Below, piece by piece: positions 28,331 to 36,865 of a stretch of DNA of 64,000 nt. Numbering within the stretch: position 1 is the stretch's first letter; every line of letters begins with the position of its first letter. The DNA is from Akkermansiaceae bacterium. GTDB lineage: Bacteria > Verrucomicrobiota > Verrucomicrobiia > Verrucomicrobiales > Akkermansiaceae. The position numbers were made by a program, and so were the translations under genes. The notes under the pieces are model-generated. The model worked only from the letters and a program-made list of their open reading frames with translations. It did no database searches and was not told where the DNA came from. The DNA is taken from positions 729,226 to 793,225 of the forward strand of contig CP059069.1 in the NCBI GenBank assembly GCA_017798145.1, given 5' to 3'.

Positions 28331-28432
28331 TCAGGAAATCATCCCGATCACCCGCACAACCGTGAGGGCGAACACCACGATGAGCGCCAGCAGGAATACC
28401 TTGATCGAAGCCTCGATGGAAGAACGTGTCAT
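28331..28432 (-). CDS. Candidate 33-residue single-pass membrane microprotein
   Basis: An ATG-to-TGA frame reading MTRSSIEASIKVFLLALIVVF followed by ALTVVRVIGMIS: a short polar N-terminus and one strong transmembrane helix (about residues 10-30). It fills the gap between the exonuclease and reductase genes on the opposite strand. No clear ribosome binding site. Support is the composition only; a chance hydrophobic frame cannot be excluded. Confidence 0.4.
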   Translation of the reverse strand: MTRSSIEASIKVFLLALIVVFALTVVRVIGMIS

Positions 28433-28491
28433 TGCGCCGCAGGGATAGCCCCGCTGTTGCCTTTTCGCCAAGAAAAATCCATTCTGCCACC

Positions 28492-29481
28492 ATGAAATGC
28501 CAACGCCTCACTTTCAGCACCACCGGCAACCCGGCCGATGTGCTAGGACTCACGGAGTTCGACGCAACCGCCCTACAGCCCGGCGAAGTCCTGCTTGAAA
28601 TCCACGCCTCCCCGATCAACCCGGCCGACCTCAATTACATCGAAGGCACCTACGGGGTGAAACCGGAACTTCCCTCCGGTGCCGGCATCGAGTGCTACGC
28701 AACCGTCGCACAATCCCGCTCGGACAAATTTTCCGAAGGCGATCCGGTCATCCCCATCGCCCGCATCGGCGGCTGGGCAAGCCACGCCGTCACCTCGGAG
28801 GAAAACCTCATCCGCATCCCCTCCGGACTCGATCCTCTCCAAGCCGCCATGCTCAAGGTGAACCCCGCCACCGCATGGCTCCTCCTCAACCAGTTCGAAA
28901 GCCTCCGCGAAGGCGATTGGGTCGCCCTAAACGCATCGAACTCCGGAGTCGGCCAATGCGTTGCGCAACTCGCCGCCCTCATCGGAGTGCGCACCCTCTG
29001 TTTCCTCAGAAACACCAAACTCGCCGCCGATCTCACTGCCCTTGGAGCAACCTCCGTCCTCGAAGACTCCGCGGAAGGTTTCGCACAAGCACGCGAACTG
29101 CTCGGAAAATCCCGTGCCAAGATCGCCTTAAACGCCGTCGGCGGCGATAGCGCCCTGCGCCTCATGAAACTCCTCGGCGAAGGCGGCACACACATCACCT
29201 ACGGTGCCATGGGCAGGAAACCTCTCACCGTTCCCAACGGCCCGCTCATTTTCGGGGATATCCGGCTCCGCGGGCTTTGGGTGACAAAATGGATCGAAAA
29301 CGCTCCCCGGGGGGAAGTTGCAGATACCTACCGCATCCTCGCCGGCCATATGACGGAAGGACTCCTCAGGCAGGAAACCGACTCCACTTACCCCCTGGCG
29401 AAACACCGCGAAGCGCTCGCCCGGCTCTCTGCCCCGGAGCGCCGGGGGAAGGTGCTTTTCCTGCCAGGCTCGGGAAATTAA
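28492..29481 (+). CDS. MECR-like zinc-independent reductase (MDR family)
   Basis: A 329-residue NAD(P)H-dependent medium-chain dehydrogenase/reductase without zinc ligands. SPINPADLNYIEGTYG and the nucleotide motif NASNSGVGQCVAQLAALIG match 2-enoyl thioester reductases (ETR/MECR), which reduce trans-2-enoyl-ACP or -CoA. Other quinone oxidoreductase-like activities are possible. ATG at 28492 is the family start. It stands just upstream of the pseudopilin operon, separated by a promoter-like sequence. Confidence 0.85.
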   Translation: MKCQRLTFSTTGNPADVLGLTEFDATALQPGEVLLEIHASPINPADLNYIEGTYGVKPELPSGAGIECYATVAQSRSDKFSEGDPVIPIARIGGWASHAVTSEENLIRIPSGLDPLQAAMLKVNPATAWLLLNQFESLREGDWVALNASNSGVGQCVAQLAALIGVRTLCFLRNTKLAADLTALGATSVLEDSAEGFAQARELLGKSRAKIALNAVGGDSALRLMKLLGEGGTHITYGAMGRKPLTVPNGPLIFGDIRLRGLWVTKWIENAPRGEVADTYRILAGHMTEGLLRQETDSTYPLAKHREALARLSAPERRGKVLFLPGSGN

Positions 29482-29493
29482 GCTCATAAAAGG

Positions 29494-29522
29494 TTGATTT
29501 CACGCTTTGCAAGAACTTTAAT
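29494..29522 (+). promoter_or_regulatory. Candidate sigma-70-type promoter of the pseudopilin operon
   Basis: TTGATT (29494-29499) and TTTAAT (29517-29522) are separated by exactly 17 bases in an AT-rich gap. The predicted transcript would start near 29529, leaving a short leader before the ATG at 29542. It is the best promoter-like match in the first half of the window. Confidence 0.45.
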
Positions 29523-29541
29523 AAGCTTTAAATAAGTCTTC

Positions 29542-29940
29542 ATGAAACGCCACATCTCCAGAAACGGCTTCACCCTGGTTGAGATGACCGTGGTGATCAT
29601 GGTCCTCATGACCCTGCTTGGCACCGGCCTCTACGTATCAAAACAATACGGAAACTGGCAACTGGGCAGGGCCGCCTCCGAACAACTCAGGACCGTCTAT
29701 GCCGCGCAGCGCCTCTACCTTGCGGACAATCCGACGGCCACCATCTCCTCCATCACCACCGCCCAGATCGTCCCTTACCTCCCCAGCCGGGCCACCTCCA
29801 TGCCCACCGTCACCTCGCTCACCGGCAACACACTCAACATCCGCGTCAACGTCACCCCCCCGAACATCAACAATGGCTCCGGCGGGGTCTATGATCCTTC
29901 CGGAAGCTCCACGGACTCCCTGTGGGATGTCGGCCAATGA
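29542..29940 (+). CDS. Type II/IV pseudopilin-like protein
   Basis: A 132-residue prepilin: a short positive leader MKRHISRNG, then FTLVEMTVVIMVLMTLLGTGLYV, the hydrophobic helix with Glu at position +5. Prepilin peptidase should cut after Gly9. The rest is a small Thr/Ser/Asn-rich globular part without a recognisable GspG calcium-loop motif. First of six membrane or secreted genes read in one direction. Its stop overlaps the next start by four bases. Which secretion or pilus machine it joins cannot be told from the window. Confidence 0.85.
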   Translation: MKRHISRNGFTLVEMTVVIMVLMTLLGTGLYVSKQYGNWQLGRAASEQLRTVYAAQRLYLADNPTATISSITTAQIVPYLPSRATSMPTVTSLTGNTLNIRVNVTPPNINNGSGGVYDPSGSSTDSLWDVGQ

Positions 29941-30386
29941 GAACGCTTGCCACGATTTTCCTGATGACCCTTGGCACGGCCTACGCCGGCCCGGATCAGT
30001 TCCGCCTTGTCGGCGACTACCTGCTGCGGGCGCATTACAAGCTGACAGGGGCGGAGATGACACCCATCCCCATGAAACCCATCGCCTTCCGCGTCACCAC
30101 GGACGGCATCACGGTCCGCATCTCCCCGGAGGGCGATGAGGAGTCGCACACCAGCTACGATATCTACCGCTCGGACGGCATCGGGCGCCAACGCGCTGAG
30201 GCTGGTGCCCTGGAGGTCATACCCGGCATCCAGGCCTACTCCAACACGGATGGCACGCTTCGCCACTTGCGCCTCTCGCGGGAGTCGCTCACCATCACCG
30301 CATTCCCAGGCGTCTCCGACCAGACGGTCGTCAGCTATGCGGTCGCGGCCGCGCCGAAAGAACCGGAACCAGCAAGCCAGCCATGA
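29937..30386 (+). CDS. Exported protein of pseudopilin operon, unknown
   Basis: A 149-residue protein with signal peptide MRTLATIFLMTLGTAYA cut near AYA. The mature part begins GPDQFRLVGDYLLRAHYKLTG and is predicted mostly beta. No family recognised. Start ATG overlaps the pseudopilin stop (ATGA) and its own stop overlaps the next start (ATGA), so it is translationally coupled on both sides. Confidence 0.78.
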   Translation: MRTLATIFLMTLGTAYAGPDQFRLVGDYLLRAHYKLTGAEMTPIPMKPIAFRVTTDGITVRISPEGDEESHTSYDIYRSDGIGRQRAEAGALEVIPGIQAYSNTDGTLRHLRLSRESLTITAFPGVSDQTVVSYAVAAAPKEPEPASQP

Positions 30387-31150
30387 CACCCATCCCCAAA
30401 GAGCAGATCGAAAACGAAAGCCCCCGCGCAATCCCGGGACTTCCCATCAATCCCTCCCCCACATCCTTTTCCACAGCCAACCGACGCAGCACTCATTGCA
30501 CCGTCCAGCGGGTTTACCCATGGTTGCTTTTTGCAAGCACCGCCATCGCCGCCACCTTCTGCCTTGCCTACATCACCAAGCCCGTCATCCTCGCCGGCCC
30601 GTCGCTTACCCTTCCAGGAAACCCGAAAAAAACGGCGGCCTCCTCGGGCAATCCCTCCATCGCCAGCCCATCCTTGGAAATCCTCCCGGATCCTGACCGC
30701 CTCCCGGGAGATGCGGGGCGCCCCACCCCCGCAACCGCCGAAGGGAAATCCCCCGCATCCTCCCAGAAATCCGATTTCGAGGAAACCAACATCCGCGTCC
30801 AACACGTGCTGGATGCGGAAAGCGCAAATGGTGAGATCGACCGCATCATCGTCGATGTCCCCGTCCTTTACCGAAGCCGCAATCTCCGCTGGACCCAGGC
30901 GGAAACCGAGGAAGCACGCAGGCTTCTCGATCTTCTCAACGCCCATCAGGAAAAAACCCGTGCCCTCCGCGATGAGGGCACCGCACTCCTGGACTCATGG
31001 AACGCACTCATGGGCAGCTCCATCCCCTCCGCAGCACTTCGCGCGGACAGCCCCTCCCTTCCCGCCAACCAGTTCGATCCGCTCGCTCCGGACGGAGCCG
31101 CCGCCACCGAAACCATCGAGACGATCAAGCTCTCTAATCCCGAGAAATAG
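30383..31150 (+). CDS. Single-pass membrane protein of pseudopilin operon, unknown
   Basis: A 255-residue protein with a cytoplasmic Pro-rich N-terminus, one transmembrane helix (about residues 45-65, YPWLLFASTAIAATF), then a Pro/Ser-rich linker and a helical outer domain (LRWTQAETEEARRLLDLLNAHQEKTRAL). The layout recalls PilO/GspM-like bitopic assembly proteins, but no sequence motif supports that. Coupled to the preceding gene by ATGA and 2 bases from the next. Confidence 0.75.
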   Translation: MTPIPKEQIENESPRAIPGLPINPSPTSFSTANRRSTHCTVQRVYPWLLFASTAIAATFCLAYITKPVILAGPSLTLPGNPKKTAASSGNPSIASPSLEILPDPDRLPGDAGRPTPATAEGKSPASSQKSDFEETNIRVQHVLDAESANGEIDRIIVDVPVLYRSRNLRWTQAETEEARRLLDLLNAHQEKTRALRDEGTALLDSWNALMGSSIPSAALRADSPSLPANQFDPLAPDGAAATETIETIKLSNPEK

Positions 31151-31152
31151 CC

Positions 31153-31995
31153 ATGAAAAACTTATCCCAGATCCTGCTCGGCTGCACCATCGCCTCATCC
31201 GCCTTCTCACAGGAAACCGCCGAGAACCCAAGCCTCAAGGATGAGGTCCAAAGAGCCATCCTCGAGTTCAACAGCCTCAAAAACAAGGGCAAGCCCGAGG
31301 AAAACGAGGTCGTCGTCATCCTGCCGCCGCCGGAGACCCCGCCCACAGAAGCTCCGGCAGCCCCCCCATCCGAGGAATCGCAAAAAAAACAGCCCGCTCC
31401 CGACGAGCCTAGACTAATCACCGGCAAGCCCCCTGCCGAACAGGCTGACCTGCGGAACGAGGAAACCCCAGTCCCTTCCGATGAACCCCCGGCAGAAAGC
31501 CCCGAATCCCCCGCCACCGCCCAATCTGAAACCCAACCCAGCCCCGAAGAAGGACAAGGCCTGCAAGTCCGCGTCGAATCCATCCGCGAGGGCACCAGCA
31601 CATCCGATCCCGGCCAGGTGAAGCTCAAGGCCAGCTTCCCGGCCAAGCCCCTGAGCCCGGCACCCGACGGATGGGGTCTGGAAAAATCCGAACTCGCACC
31701 CACCTTCCTGGAGGAAATCACACTCCGCCCCGGCAAGACCATCACCCTCAGCATTCAGCCGCACATCCTCACGCCCGCTGCGGACGGCATAGGCACATTC
31801 GCTGTCGTTGAGCCGGGCTTCGCCGTCTCCGATGGATACCGGCAGACCAACACCGTCAGCGCCATCCTCGGGCAATCCGTCGCCCAGCTCGACAAGGACT
31901 CCCTTCTTCTTGGCAACGCCATCTCGGACTTGCACCAGCTGCTCTCATCCCTACCCAAGCCAGAACCACCAACGGAAGACCTTTCGAAACCATGA
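31153..31995 (+). CDS. Exported Pro/Glu-rich protein of pseudopilin operon, unknown
   Basis: A 280-residue protein with signal MKNLSQILLGCTIASSAFS, a long disordered Pro/Glu/Ala-rich middle (about residues 50-140) and a C-terminal folded part with ITLRPGKTITLSIQPHILT and FAVVEPGFAV. No family recognised. A periplasmic, flexible protein is suggested. Ends in ATGA overlap with the next gene. Confidence 0.75.
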   Translation: MKNLSQILLGCTIASSAFSQETAENPSLKDEVQRAILEFNSLKNKGKPEENEVVVILPPPETPPTEAPAAPPSEESQKKQPAPDEPRLITGKPPAEQADLRNEETPVPSDEPPAESPESPATAQSETQPSPEEGQGLQVRVESIREGTSTSDPGQVKLKASFPAKPLSPAPDGWGLEKSELAPTFLEEITLRPGKTITLSIQPHILTPAADGIGTFAVVEPGFAVSDGYRQTNTVSAILGQSVAQLDKDSLLLGNAISDLHQLLSSLPKPEPPTEDLSKP

Positions 31996-32477
31996 ACCCC
32001 ACTCCACCAATGCTCTGCGGCATCCTCCTTGCCGCCATGCTCGGCGCAGGCATCAGCCACCACTGGTTCGTGCAGGGCCTCGTCTCGAATTCCCAGCAAA
32101 CACCTGCGGCCATCCCCCTGCCCGGAACCGGAACCAACACCAAACTGCCCCCACACACCACGCCCCCTCCCGATCTCGCCCACATGCCCCTATCCCCATC
32201 CGGCGATGCGCAGAAAGAATTCTTCCAAGGCCTGCTTGCGGAAATCCGCTCCCTGCGCAACGAGAACAGAAACCTCATCGACCAGGTGGCGGAGACCAAC
32301 CGGGACATCATGAAAATGGAATTCCGCCTCGATACACCTCCGCCTCCTTCCGCCCCGCTCCCGACCTCAGAGCAAAGGGATGACAGATCCGAATTGAGCA
32401 CTGGGGTGATCACCGACGATGATTTCACCGGCGTCCTGCCTCCTCGTGCCAGCCCCGTATATCCGCTCGAGGATTGA
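31992..32477 (+). CDS. Membrane-anchored coiled-coil protein of pseudopilin operon, unknown
   Basis: A 161-residue protein with one N-terminal transmembrane segment (about residues 8-30, LCGILLAAMLGAGISHHWF), a Pro-rich linker and a probable coiled coil (about residues 72-107, FFQGLLAEIRSLRNENRNLI). The C-terminal 50 residues are acidic and Pro-rich. No family recognised; a bitopic scaffold role would fit. Overlaps the preceding stop by four bases. Confidence 0.72.
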   Translation: MNPTPPMLCGILLAAMLGAGISHHWFVQGLVSNSQQTPAAIPLPGTGTNTKLPPHTTPPPDLAHMPLSPSGDAQKEFFQGLLAEIRSLRNENRNLIDQVAETNRDIMKMEFRLDTPPPPSAPLPTSEQRDDRSELSTGVITDDDFTGVLPPRASPVYPLED

Positions 32478-32515
32478 GATGCGGGCATGTGCCCGCACCC
32501 GCAAAAGGCGAACAC

Positions 32516-33313
32516 ATGAACCCCCTCATCACCCTTTTCCTAACCCTCGCCTGCGCCAGCGCCTCGCCCGCATGGGAGGCGGAGCTTTCCCCTGCGAAAC
32601 CAGGTCCACACCCTCCCATCCCGCCCTGTTCACTCGCCTTCACCCTCAGTTGGAAAGGCATGCTCAAGGCCGGCCAGCTGACAATGGATTTCGCCCCAAA
32701 GGGCGTGAATAAACCCGGCTCCCTCGTCATCAAATGCTCCGCCTCCAGCCGCGGTGCCGCCGCCGCACTTTTCCCCTACCGTCACAGCTACTGGTCGGAG
32801 ATCAGGCCTTCCACCCTCGCCTCGCGCTACTTCCATTCCACCGAGGAGGATTCCAAGGAAAAGGCCGTCACCACCATCCGCTACTCCCGCACAAAGGCAG
32901 ATGTCACCGAGATCTCCACCGATCTGCAGACCACGGTCGCCACCGCCGAATCTTTCGCCTTCCCATACGGCTCCGCCCGCGACCTCTTTTCCGCCATCCT
33001 CTACATACGCAGCCAGAAACTCGAACCCGGCGAGCAACACACCCTCCTGCTCCTGCCTTTCAAAACCCCATACCTCCTCAAGGTACGGTGCGAGGCCAAG
33101 GAAATGCACCTCGGCCAAGACGCACTCAGGCTCTCCTTCGCACTTCACAAGATCGACAGGAAAACACTCACCCTCGGCTCATACAAGAAGCTGAAGAAAC
33201 CCGTTACCGTCTGGCTCAGCGATGATGCGGACCGCTTCCCCATCGAGCTGCGGGCATCCGTTTACATCGGCGATGTCCGCGCCGTCCTCACAGGATTCTC
33301 GAAAACGCCATGA
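32516..33313 (+). CDS. DUF3108-like exported protein of pseudopilin operon
   Basis: A 265-residue protein with signal MNPLITLFLTLACASASPA and a beta-rich body resembling DUF3108: LAFTLSWKGMLKAGQLTMDF, DLFSAILYIRSQKLEPGEQHTL and a C-terminal FPIELRASVYIGDVRAVLTGF. DUF3108 proteins are periplasmic or outer-membrane beta proteins of unknown role. A small GC hairpin (32481-32496) lies in the 38-base gap before it. The stop overlaps tsaE by four bases. Confidence 0.8.
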   Translation: MNPLITLFLTLACASASPAWEAELSPAKPGPHPPIPPCSLAFTLSWKGMLKAGQLTMDFAPKGVNKPGSLVIKCSASSRGAAAALFPYRHSYWSEIRPSTLASRYFHSTEEDSKEKAVTTIRYSRTKADVTEISTDLQTTVATAESFAFPYGSARDLFSAILYIRSQKLEPGEQHTLLLLPFKTPYLLKVRCEAKEMHLGQDALRLSFALHKIDRKTLTLGSYKKLKKPVTVWLSDDADRFPIELRASVYIGDVRAVLTGFSKTP

Positions 33314-33756
33314 CCCATTCCACAGCCGGCACACCCGAAGAAATGGCGAAGATCGGAGCCTCCTTCGCAGCCCTGGCCAAGCCGGGCAACATCTTCGGCC
33401 TGACAGGCACCCTGGGCACAGGGAAGACCCAATGGGCCAAAGGCTTTGTCGCCGCGCTGGATCCCACGGCCACCGTCAGCAGCCCGACCTTTCCCATCGT
33501 CAACGGATACAGCGGCGGCATCACGCCGATCTTCCACTTCGATTTCTACCGGCTTAAATCCGCCGCAGAACTCCTCGCCCTCGGATGGGACGAATACCTC
33601 GATCAGGAAGGCATCACCATCTGCGAGTGGGCGGACATGTTCCCGGAACTCATGCCCGAGGAAACCATCTGGATCCGTATCTCACATCTCCCGGATGGCG
33701 GGCGGAGCATTGTCAGGACCAGCCGCCCGGAAGGCGCACAGCCGATCAGTAGTTGA
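33310..33756 (+). CDS. tsaE: tRNA threonylcarbamoyladenosine biosynthesis ATPase TsaE
   Basis: P-loop ATPase needed for t6A at position 37 of ANN-decoding tRNAs. The 148-residue product has Walker A GTLGTGKTQWAKG (about residues 33-45), SSPTFPIVNGY and HFDFYRLKS with the catalytic acidic residues, and ICEWADMFPELMP. It is the last gene of the pseudopilin operon by ATGA overlap, an odd partner, perhaps simply read from the same promoter. Its 3' end overlaps the convergent small lipoprotein gene by 11 bases. Confidence 0.94.
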   Translation: MTHSTAGTPEEMAKIGASFAALAKPGNIFGLTGTLGTGKTQWAKGFVAALDPTATVSSPTFPIVNGYSGGITPIFHFDFYRLKSAAELLALGWDEYLDQEGITICEWADMFPELMPEETIWIRISHLPDGGRSIVRTSRPEGAQPISS

Positions 33757-33889
33757 GCGGGTTCTGAACGGTCGTAACCGCGCTCTTCACCGTGTTCTGC
33801 GCGGTTCTCACGGCGGACATGGGGATCCCGCAGGAGCCAAGCATTCCGCCCATCACCACCAACGCACCGAACTTCAAGAGGTTTTTCAT
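33746..33889 (-). CDS. Small lipoprotein (47 residues)
   Basis: MKNLLKFGALVVMGGMLGSCG: positive N-terminus, hydrophobic core and lipobox LGSC, followed by a Thr/Val/Gln-rich tail PMSAVRTAQNTVKSAVTTVQN. Starting at the internal ATG at 33889 gives the lipobox at the right spacing; longer starts add unrelated residues. The mature 27-residue tail is an amphipathic helix. Similar mini-lipoproteins recur in Verrucomicrobia; function unknown. Confidence 0.65.
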   Translation of the reverse strand: MKNLLKFGALVVMGGMLGSCGIPMSAVRTAQNTVKSAVTTVQNPLNY

Positions 33890-34022
33890 CCCGGCCAGTT
33901 TCCTCATCGCAGCCCCACCGTCAAGAAAACCTTTGCCTATCATCATCATTCCAGCAGCCGCAAAAAAGAATCCTCATTCGCGTGCATTTCCCCCGCCACG
34001 CGCTTAAATCCCCTCCGCTACC

Positions 34023-34589
34023 GTGTTCCGCTTCCTCATCATTCTGGCCGTCCTTCCCATCCTCGCCGCCTTTGCGGCGCGCTGGTGGTTCGGGATGCGC
34101 GTGCTTTCAGGCGCAGGCCGCAGGCAATGCTCATGCGATCTTTCCCGCTGGGAAAACGCCTTCGGAAAAACGCATCTGCCCCCTTCCAAGAACGGGGATG
34201 CCAGGATCTTTGCGGAAATGCTACGCAACGCCGCCCTGGCCGATTGGAAAACCCGCGATCCCAAGGCCGCCGCCGCCCGCGAAGGTTCCCGCCGCTTCGG
34301 CATGGCCGTCCCGCCTCTTTCCCTCATGATCGCCGTCCTTGCCATCATCGTCGGGAAGCTCCCCGTCGTCGGAGCCATAGCCATCTTCCTTTTCGCCATC
34401 GCATTTTCAGTGGTCATTTCCTACCTCAGCATCTCCCCGGAGCTGAGAGCCATACTCACCGCCGCCCGCCGCCTTCGTGACACCGGAGCCTTCCACCGCC
34501 GCGACGATGAGGACGCCGTCATCGAAGCAGCCTCAGCCCTCGTCTGGAAAGAAGGCGCCCCCCCCGTCTTCAACCTCATCCAGCGCTAA
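34023..34589 (+). CDS. Membrane protein of unknown function
   Basis: A 188-residue protein with an N-terminal transmembrane segment (about residues 3-25), a soluble region with QCSCDLSRWENAFGKTHLP, and two further membrane helices (about residues 95-140). GTG start at 34023. I recognise no family. It lies 73 bases before the M48 peptidase gene in the same direction, so may work with it. Confidence 0.7.
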   Translation: MFRFLIILAVLPILAAFAARWWFGMRVLSGAGRRQCSCDLSRWENAFGKTHLPPSKNGDARIFAEMLRNAALADWKTRDPKAAAAREGSRRFGMAVPPLSLMIAVLAIIVGKLPVVGAIAIFLFAIAFSVVISYLSISPELRAILTAARRLRDTGAFHRRDDEDAVIEAASALVWKEGAPPVFNLIQR

Positions 34590-34662
34590 ATCTCCGATCC
34601 ATCATCCAGAAAGCCCAAACCCAAGCTCTTATTTGAAGCCTGAAGTTTGAAATTTGAACCTT

Positions 34663-35901
34663 ATGACCCTCCTCATCGTCATCTCCCTTTTCCTCCTCTG
34701 GAACCTCGAATTCATCGCCACCCTTCTCAACATCAAGGCCTTCCCCTCCACTCCTCCCCGGGAGCTGGAAGGACTCATGGATCAGGAAAAACTCGAAAAG
34801 GCACGCTCCTACCTGACCACCAACTCGCGCTTCGACATCATCCGAGCCAGCTTCTCGCTCGCCCTACTCCTCGCCTTCTGGTTCCTCGGCGGATTCCCTT
34901 ATTTGGATGGTCTCGCCCGATCACTCGCAGGTAGCGAAATCCTTGCCGGACTCATCTTCCTCTCCGCACTTTTCCTCGCCCAAAGCCTCATCTCCATCCC
35001 CTTCGATTTCTACGAGACCTTCGTCATCGAGGAAAAATTCGGATTCAACAAAACCACAAAAGCCCTCTTCTTCGCAGACCGTGCCAAAGGACTCGCACTC
35101 GCCGCCGCCCTCGGCCTGCCCCTCATCGCCGGAATACTCTGGATCTTCGATGCCGTCCCCCACGCATGGCTCTGGGCATGGGCATTCGTCACCGCCTTCC
35201 AGCTCATCGCCACCTTCCTGGCACCCTCGCTCATCCTGCCGCTTTTCAACAAATTCACACCCATGGAGGACGGCGAGCTGAAAAACGGCATCCAAGCCCT
35301 CGGGGAAAAATGTGGCTTCCCGCTCCAAGGCGTCTTCACCATGGACGGCTCAAAACGCTCCACCAAGGGCAACGCCTACTTCACCGGCTTCGGAAAACTC
35401 AAGAAAATCGCCCTCTTCGACACCCTCATCGCCAAGTCCACCCCACCGGAGTTGCTCGCCATCCTCGCCCACGAGATCGGCCACTTCCGCCTCGGCCACA
35501 TCCGCCAGCGTCTTGTCGTGGGCATACTCCAGATGGGCTTCATCTTTTTCCTCATCGGCATCGCCGTCGATTCGGGCGGAGCCTCCGCACGCCTGCTGCA
35601 CGATGCGTTTTTCGTGGAAAAAATCTCCACTCATACCGGTCTGGTTTTCTTCATCATCCTCTTGGAACCAGCCTCAAAGCTCCTCTCCATCTTGGCCAAT
35701 GCATGGTCGCGCAAGCACGAGTTTGAGGCGGATGCCTACGCCTCCGCAAACACCGGCACCCCGGAAGCACTCGCCAGCGCGCTCAAGCAGCTCACGACGG
35801 ATCACCTCTCCCACCCCGCCCCGCACAAGCTGCGCATCGTGCTCGACTACTCGCACCCACCCCTCCTCCAAAGACTACAGGCACTGGCAGGCGGCAAGTA
35901 G
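34663..35901 (+). CDS. M48 family metalloprotease (Ste24/CAAX protease 1-like)
   Basis: An integral membrane zinc protease. The 412-residue protein has several N-terminal membrane helices, the zinc motif HEIGH (in ILAHEIGHFRLGH, about residues 270-282), a third zinc ligand in EFEADAYAS, and a C-terminal LRIVLDYSHPPLLQRLQAL that is typical of Ste24-like bacterial enzymes. ATG at 34663 preferred to the TTG nine bases upstream. Likely handles membrane-protein quality control; a prenyl substrate is not implied in bacteria. Confidence 0.93.
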   Translation: MTLLIVISLFLLWNLEFIATLLNIKAFPSTPPRELEGLMDQEKLEKARSYLTTNSRFDIIRASFSLALLLAFWFLGGFPYLDGLARSLAGSEILAGLIFLSALFLAQSLISIPFDFYETFVIEEKFGFNKTTKALFFADRAKGLALAAALGLPLIAGILWIFDAVPHAWLWAWAFVTAFQLIATFLAPSLILPLFNKFTPMEDGELKNGIQALGEKCGFPLQGVFTMDGSKRSTKGNAYFTGFGKLKKIALFDTLIAKSTPPELLAILAHEIGHFRLGHIRQRLVVGILQMGFIFFLIGIAVDSGGASARLLHDAFFVEKISTHTGLVFFIILLEPASKLLSILANAWSRKHEFEADAYASANTGTPEALASALKQLTTDHLSHPAPHKLRIVLDYSHPPLLQRLQALAGGK

Positions 35902-35913
35902 CGGGGGCATATC

Positions 35914-36753
35914 TCACACCACCGCGCGACTCCTCCTGTTCATCAAGAACATCAGCGGCAGGGACAGAAAGGGAGAAAGCAGCAAGCCCCCCGCCAAGCC
36001 GAGCACGAGATTCAAGGTCACGTTCGGGGAAACCGGAGCCTCGGCGATCACCGGTTCATCGTGGATGACTATGGCCTGGCTCTCTGAATTCCGGGTGATT
36101 TCCTCTGTGATCAACCGGAGTTTCAACTGCTCAAGCAAAGCCAAGTCTGTTTCATAATCACGTTTTGCATCAACATAATCCTGCTTATCAAGCGGCTCCG
36201 AAGCACCCATTGTTCTTGCGATCGTCTCCAATACCTTCCTCCGCTCCTCCACCTTGTCCTCCTGCTCCCTCACCGCCTTCTTCAGCTCATTCACCATTTT
36301 TCCGACCGACTTCGATTCGAGCTCCATCCGATAGTCCCCGTAGGCGCGGGCAACCTCCGCCGCGATGTCCCGGGCATCCTCCCTATTTGTATGGCGGACA
36401 TGGATCGTGAAAAGATCCGTCCCCCTGATATTCTCCGTCCGCACAATCTGCCTCAGGATCTGAAGCGCACTTTCCCGATCCAGCCCCCACTTGTTGACGA
36501 GATCCAGCGAATCCACCACCCCCATCAGGGAGTTACGGCTTTTGATCTTGTTGAACTCGGTGGCTAGGTAATTCTGGGCGGGAGCCTGAATCCCAGCGTC
36601 CATAACCGACCTGCTAGCAGGCTTGATCTCCATCGTCAGGGAGCTCTCATACTTCTTCGGCATCACATACGTGACCACCGCCGCGACCAAGAACCCCGCC
36701 ATCATCCCCACCGGAGCTATCGCAAACAAAACCCACCAGTAACGCTTGAACAT
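35914..36753 (-). CDS. Wzz/chain-length determinant family protein
   Basis: A 279-residue inner-membrane protein: N-terminal transmembrane helix (about residues 5-27, YWWVLFAIAPVGMMAGF), a long periplasmic helical domain with coiled-coil character (KMVNELKKAVREQEDKVEERRKV) and a second helix near the C-terminus (NLVLGLAGGLLLSPFLSL) followed by basic residues. This is the Wzz/polysaccharide co-polymerase layout without a kinase domain. Start MFKRYWWV at 36753 matches the family. No other glycan genes are nearby. Confidence 0.85.
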   Translation of the reverse strand: MFKRYWWVLFAIAPVGMMAGFLVAAVVTYVMPKKYESSLTMEIKPASRSVMDAGIQAPAQNYLATEFNKIKSRNSLMGVVDSLDLVNKWGLDRESALQILRQIVRTENIRGTDLFTIHVRHTNREDARDIAAEVARAYGDYRMELESKSVGKMVNELKKAVREQEDKVEERRKVLETIARTMGASEPLDKQDYVDAKRDYETDLALLEQLKLRLITEEITRNSESQAIVIHDEPVIAEAPVSPNVTLNLVLGLAGGLLLSPFLSLPLMFLMNRRSRAVV

Positions 36754-36865
36754 TCCGCAGGCTGCCTGATCCCCCGCAGGGCGCAAGTCCGTTCCGTGCG
36801 CCGCTATCGGGTCACAGCCGCAGGGTTTTCCTTTCCTCCCGCACTCATCGTGATAGGTATCCCCC

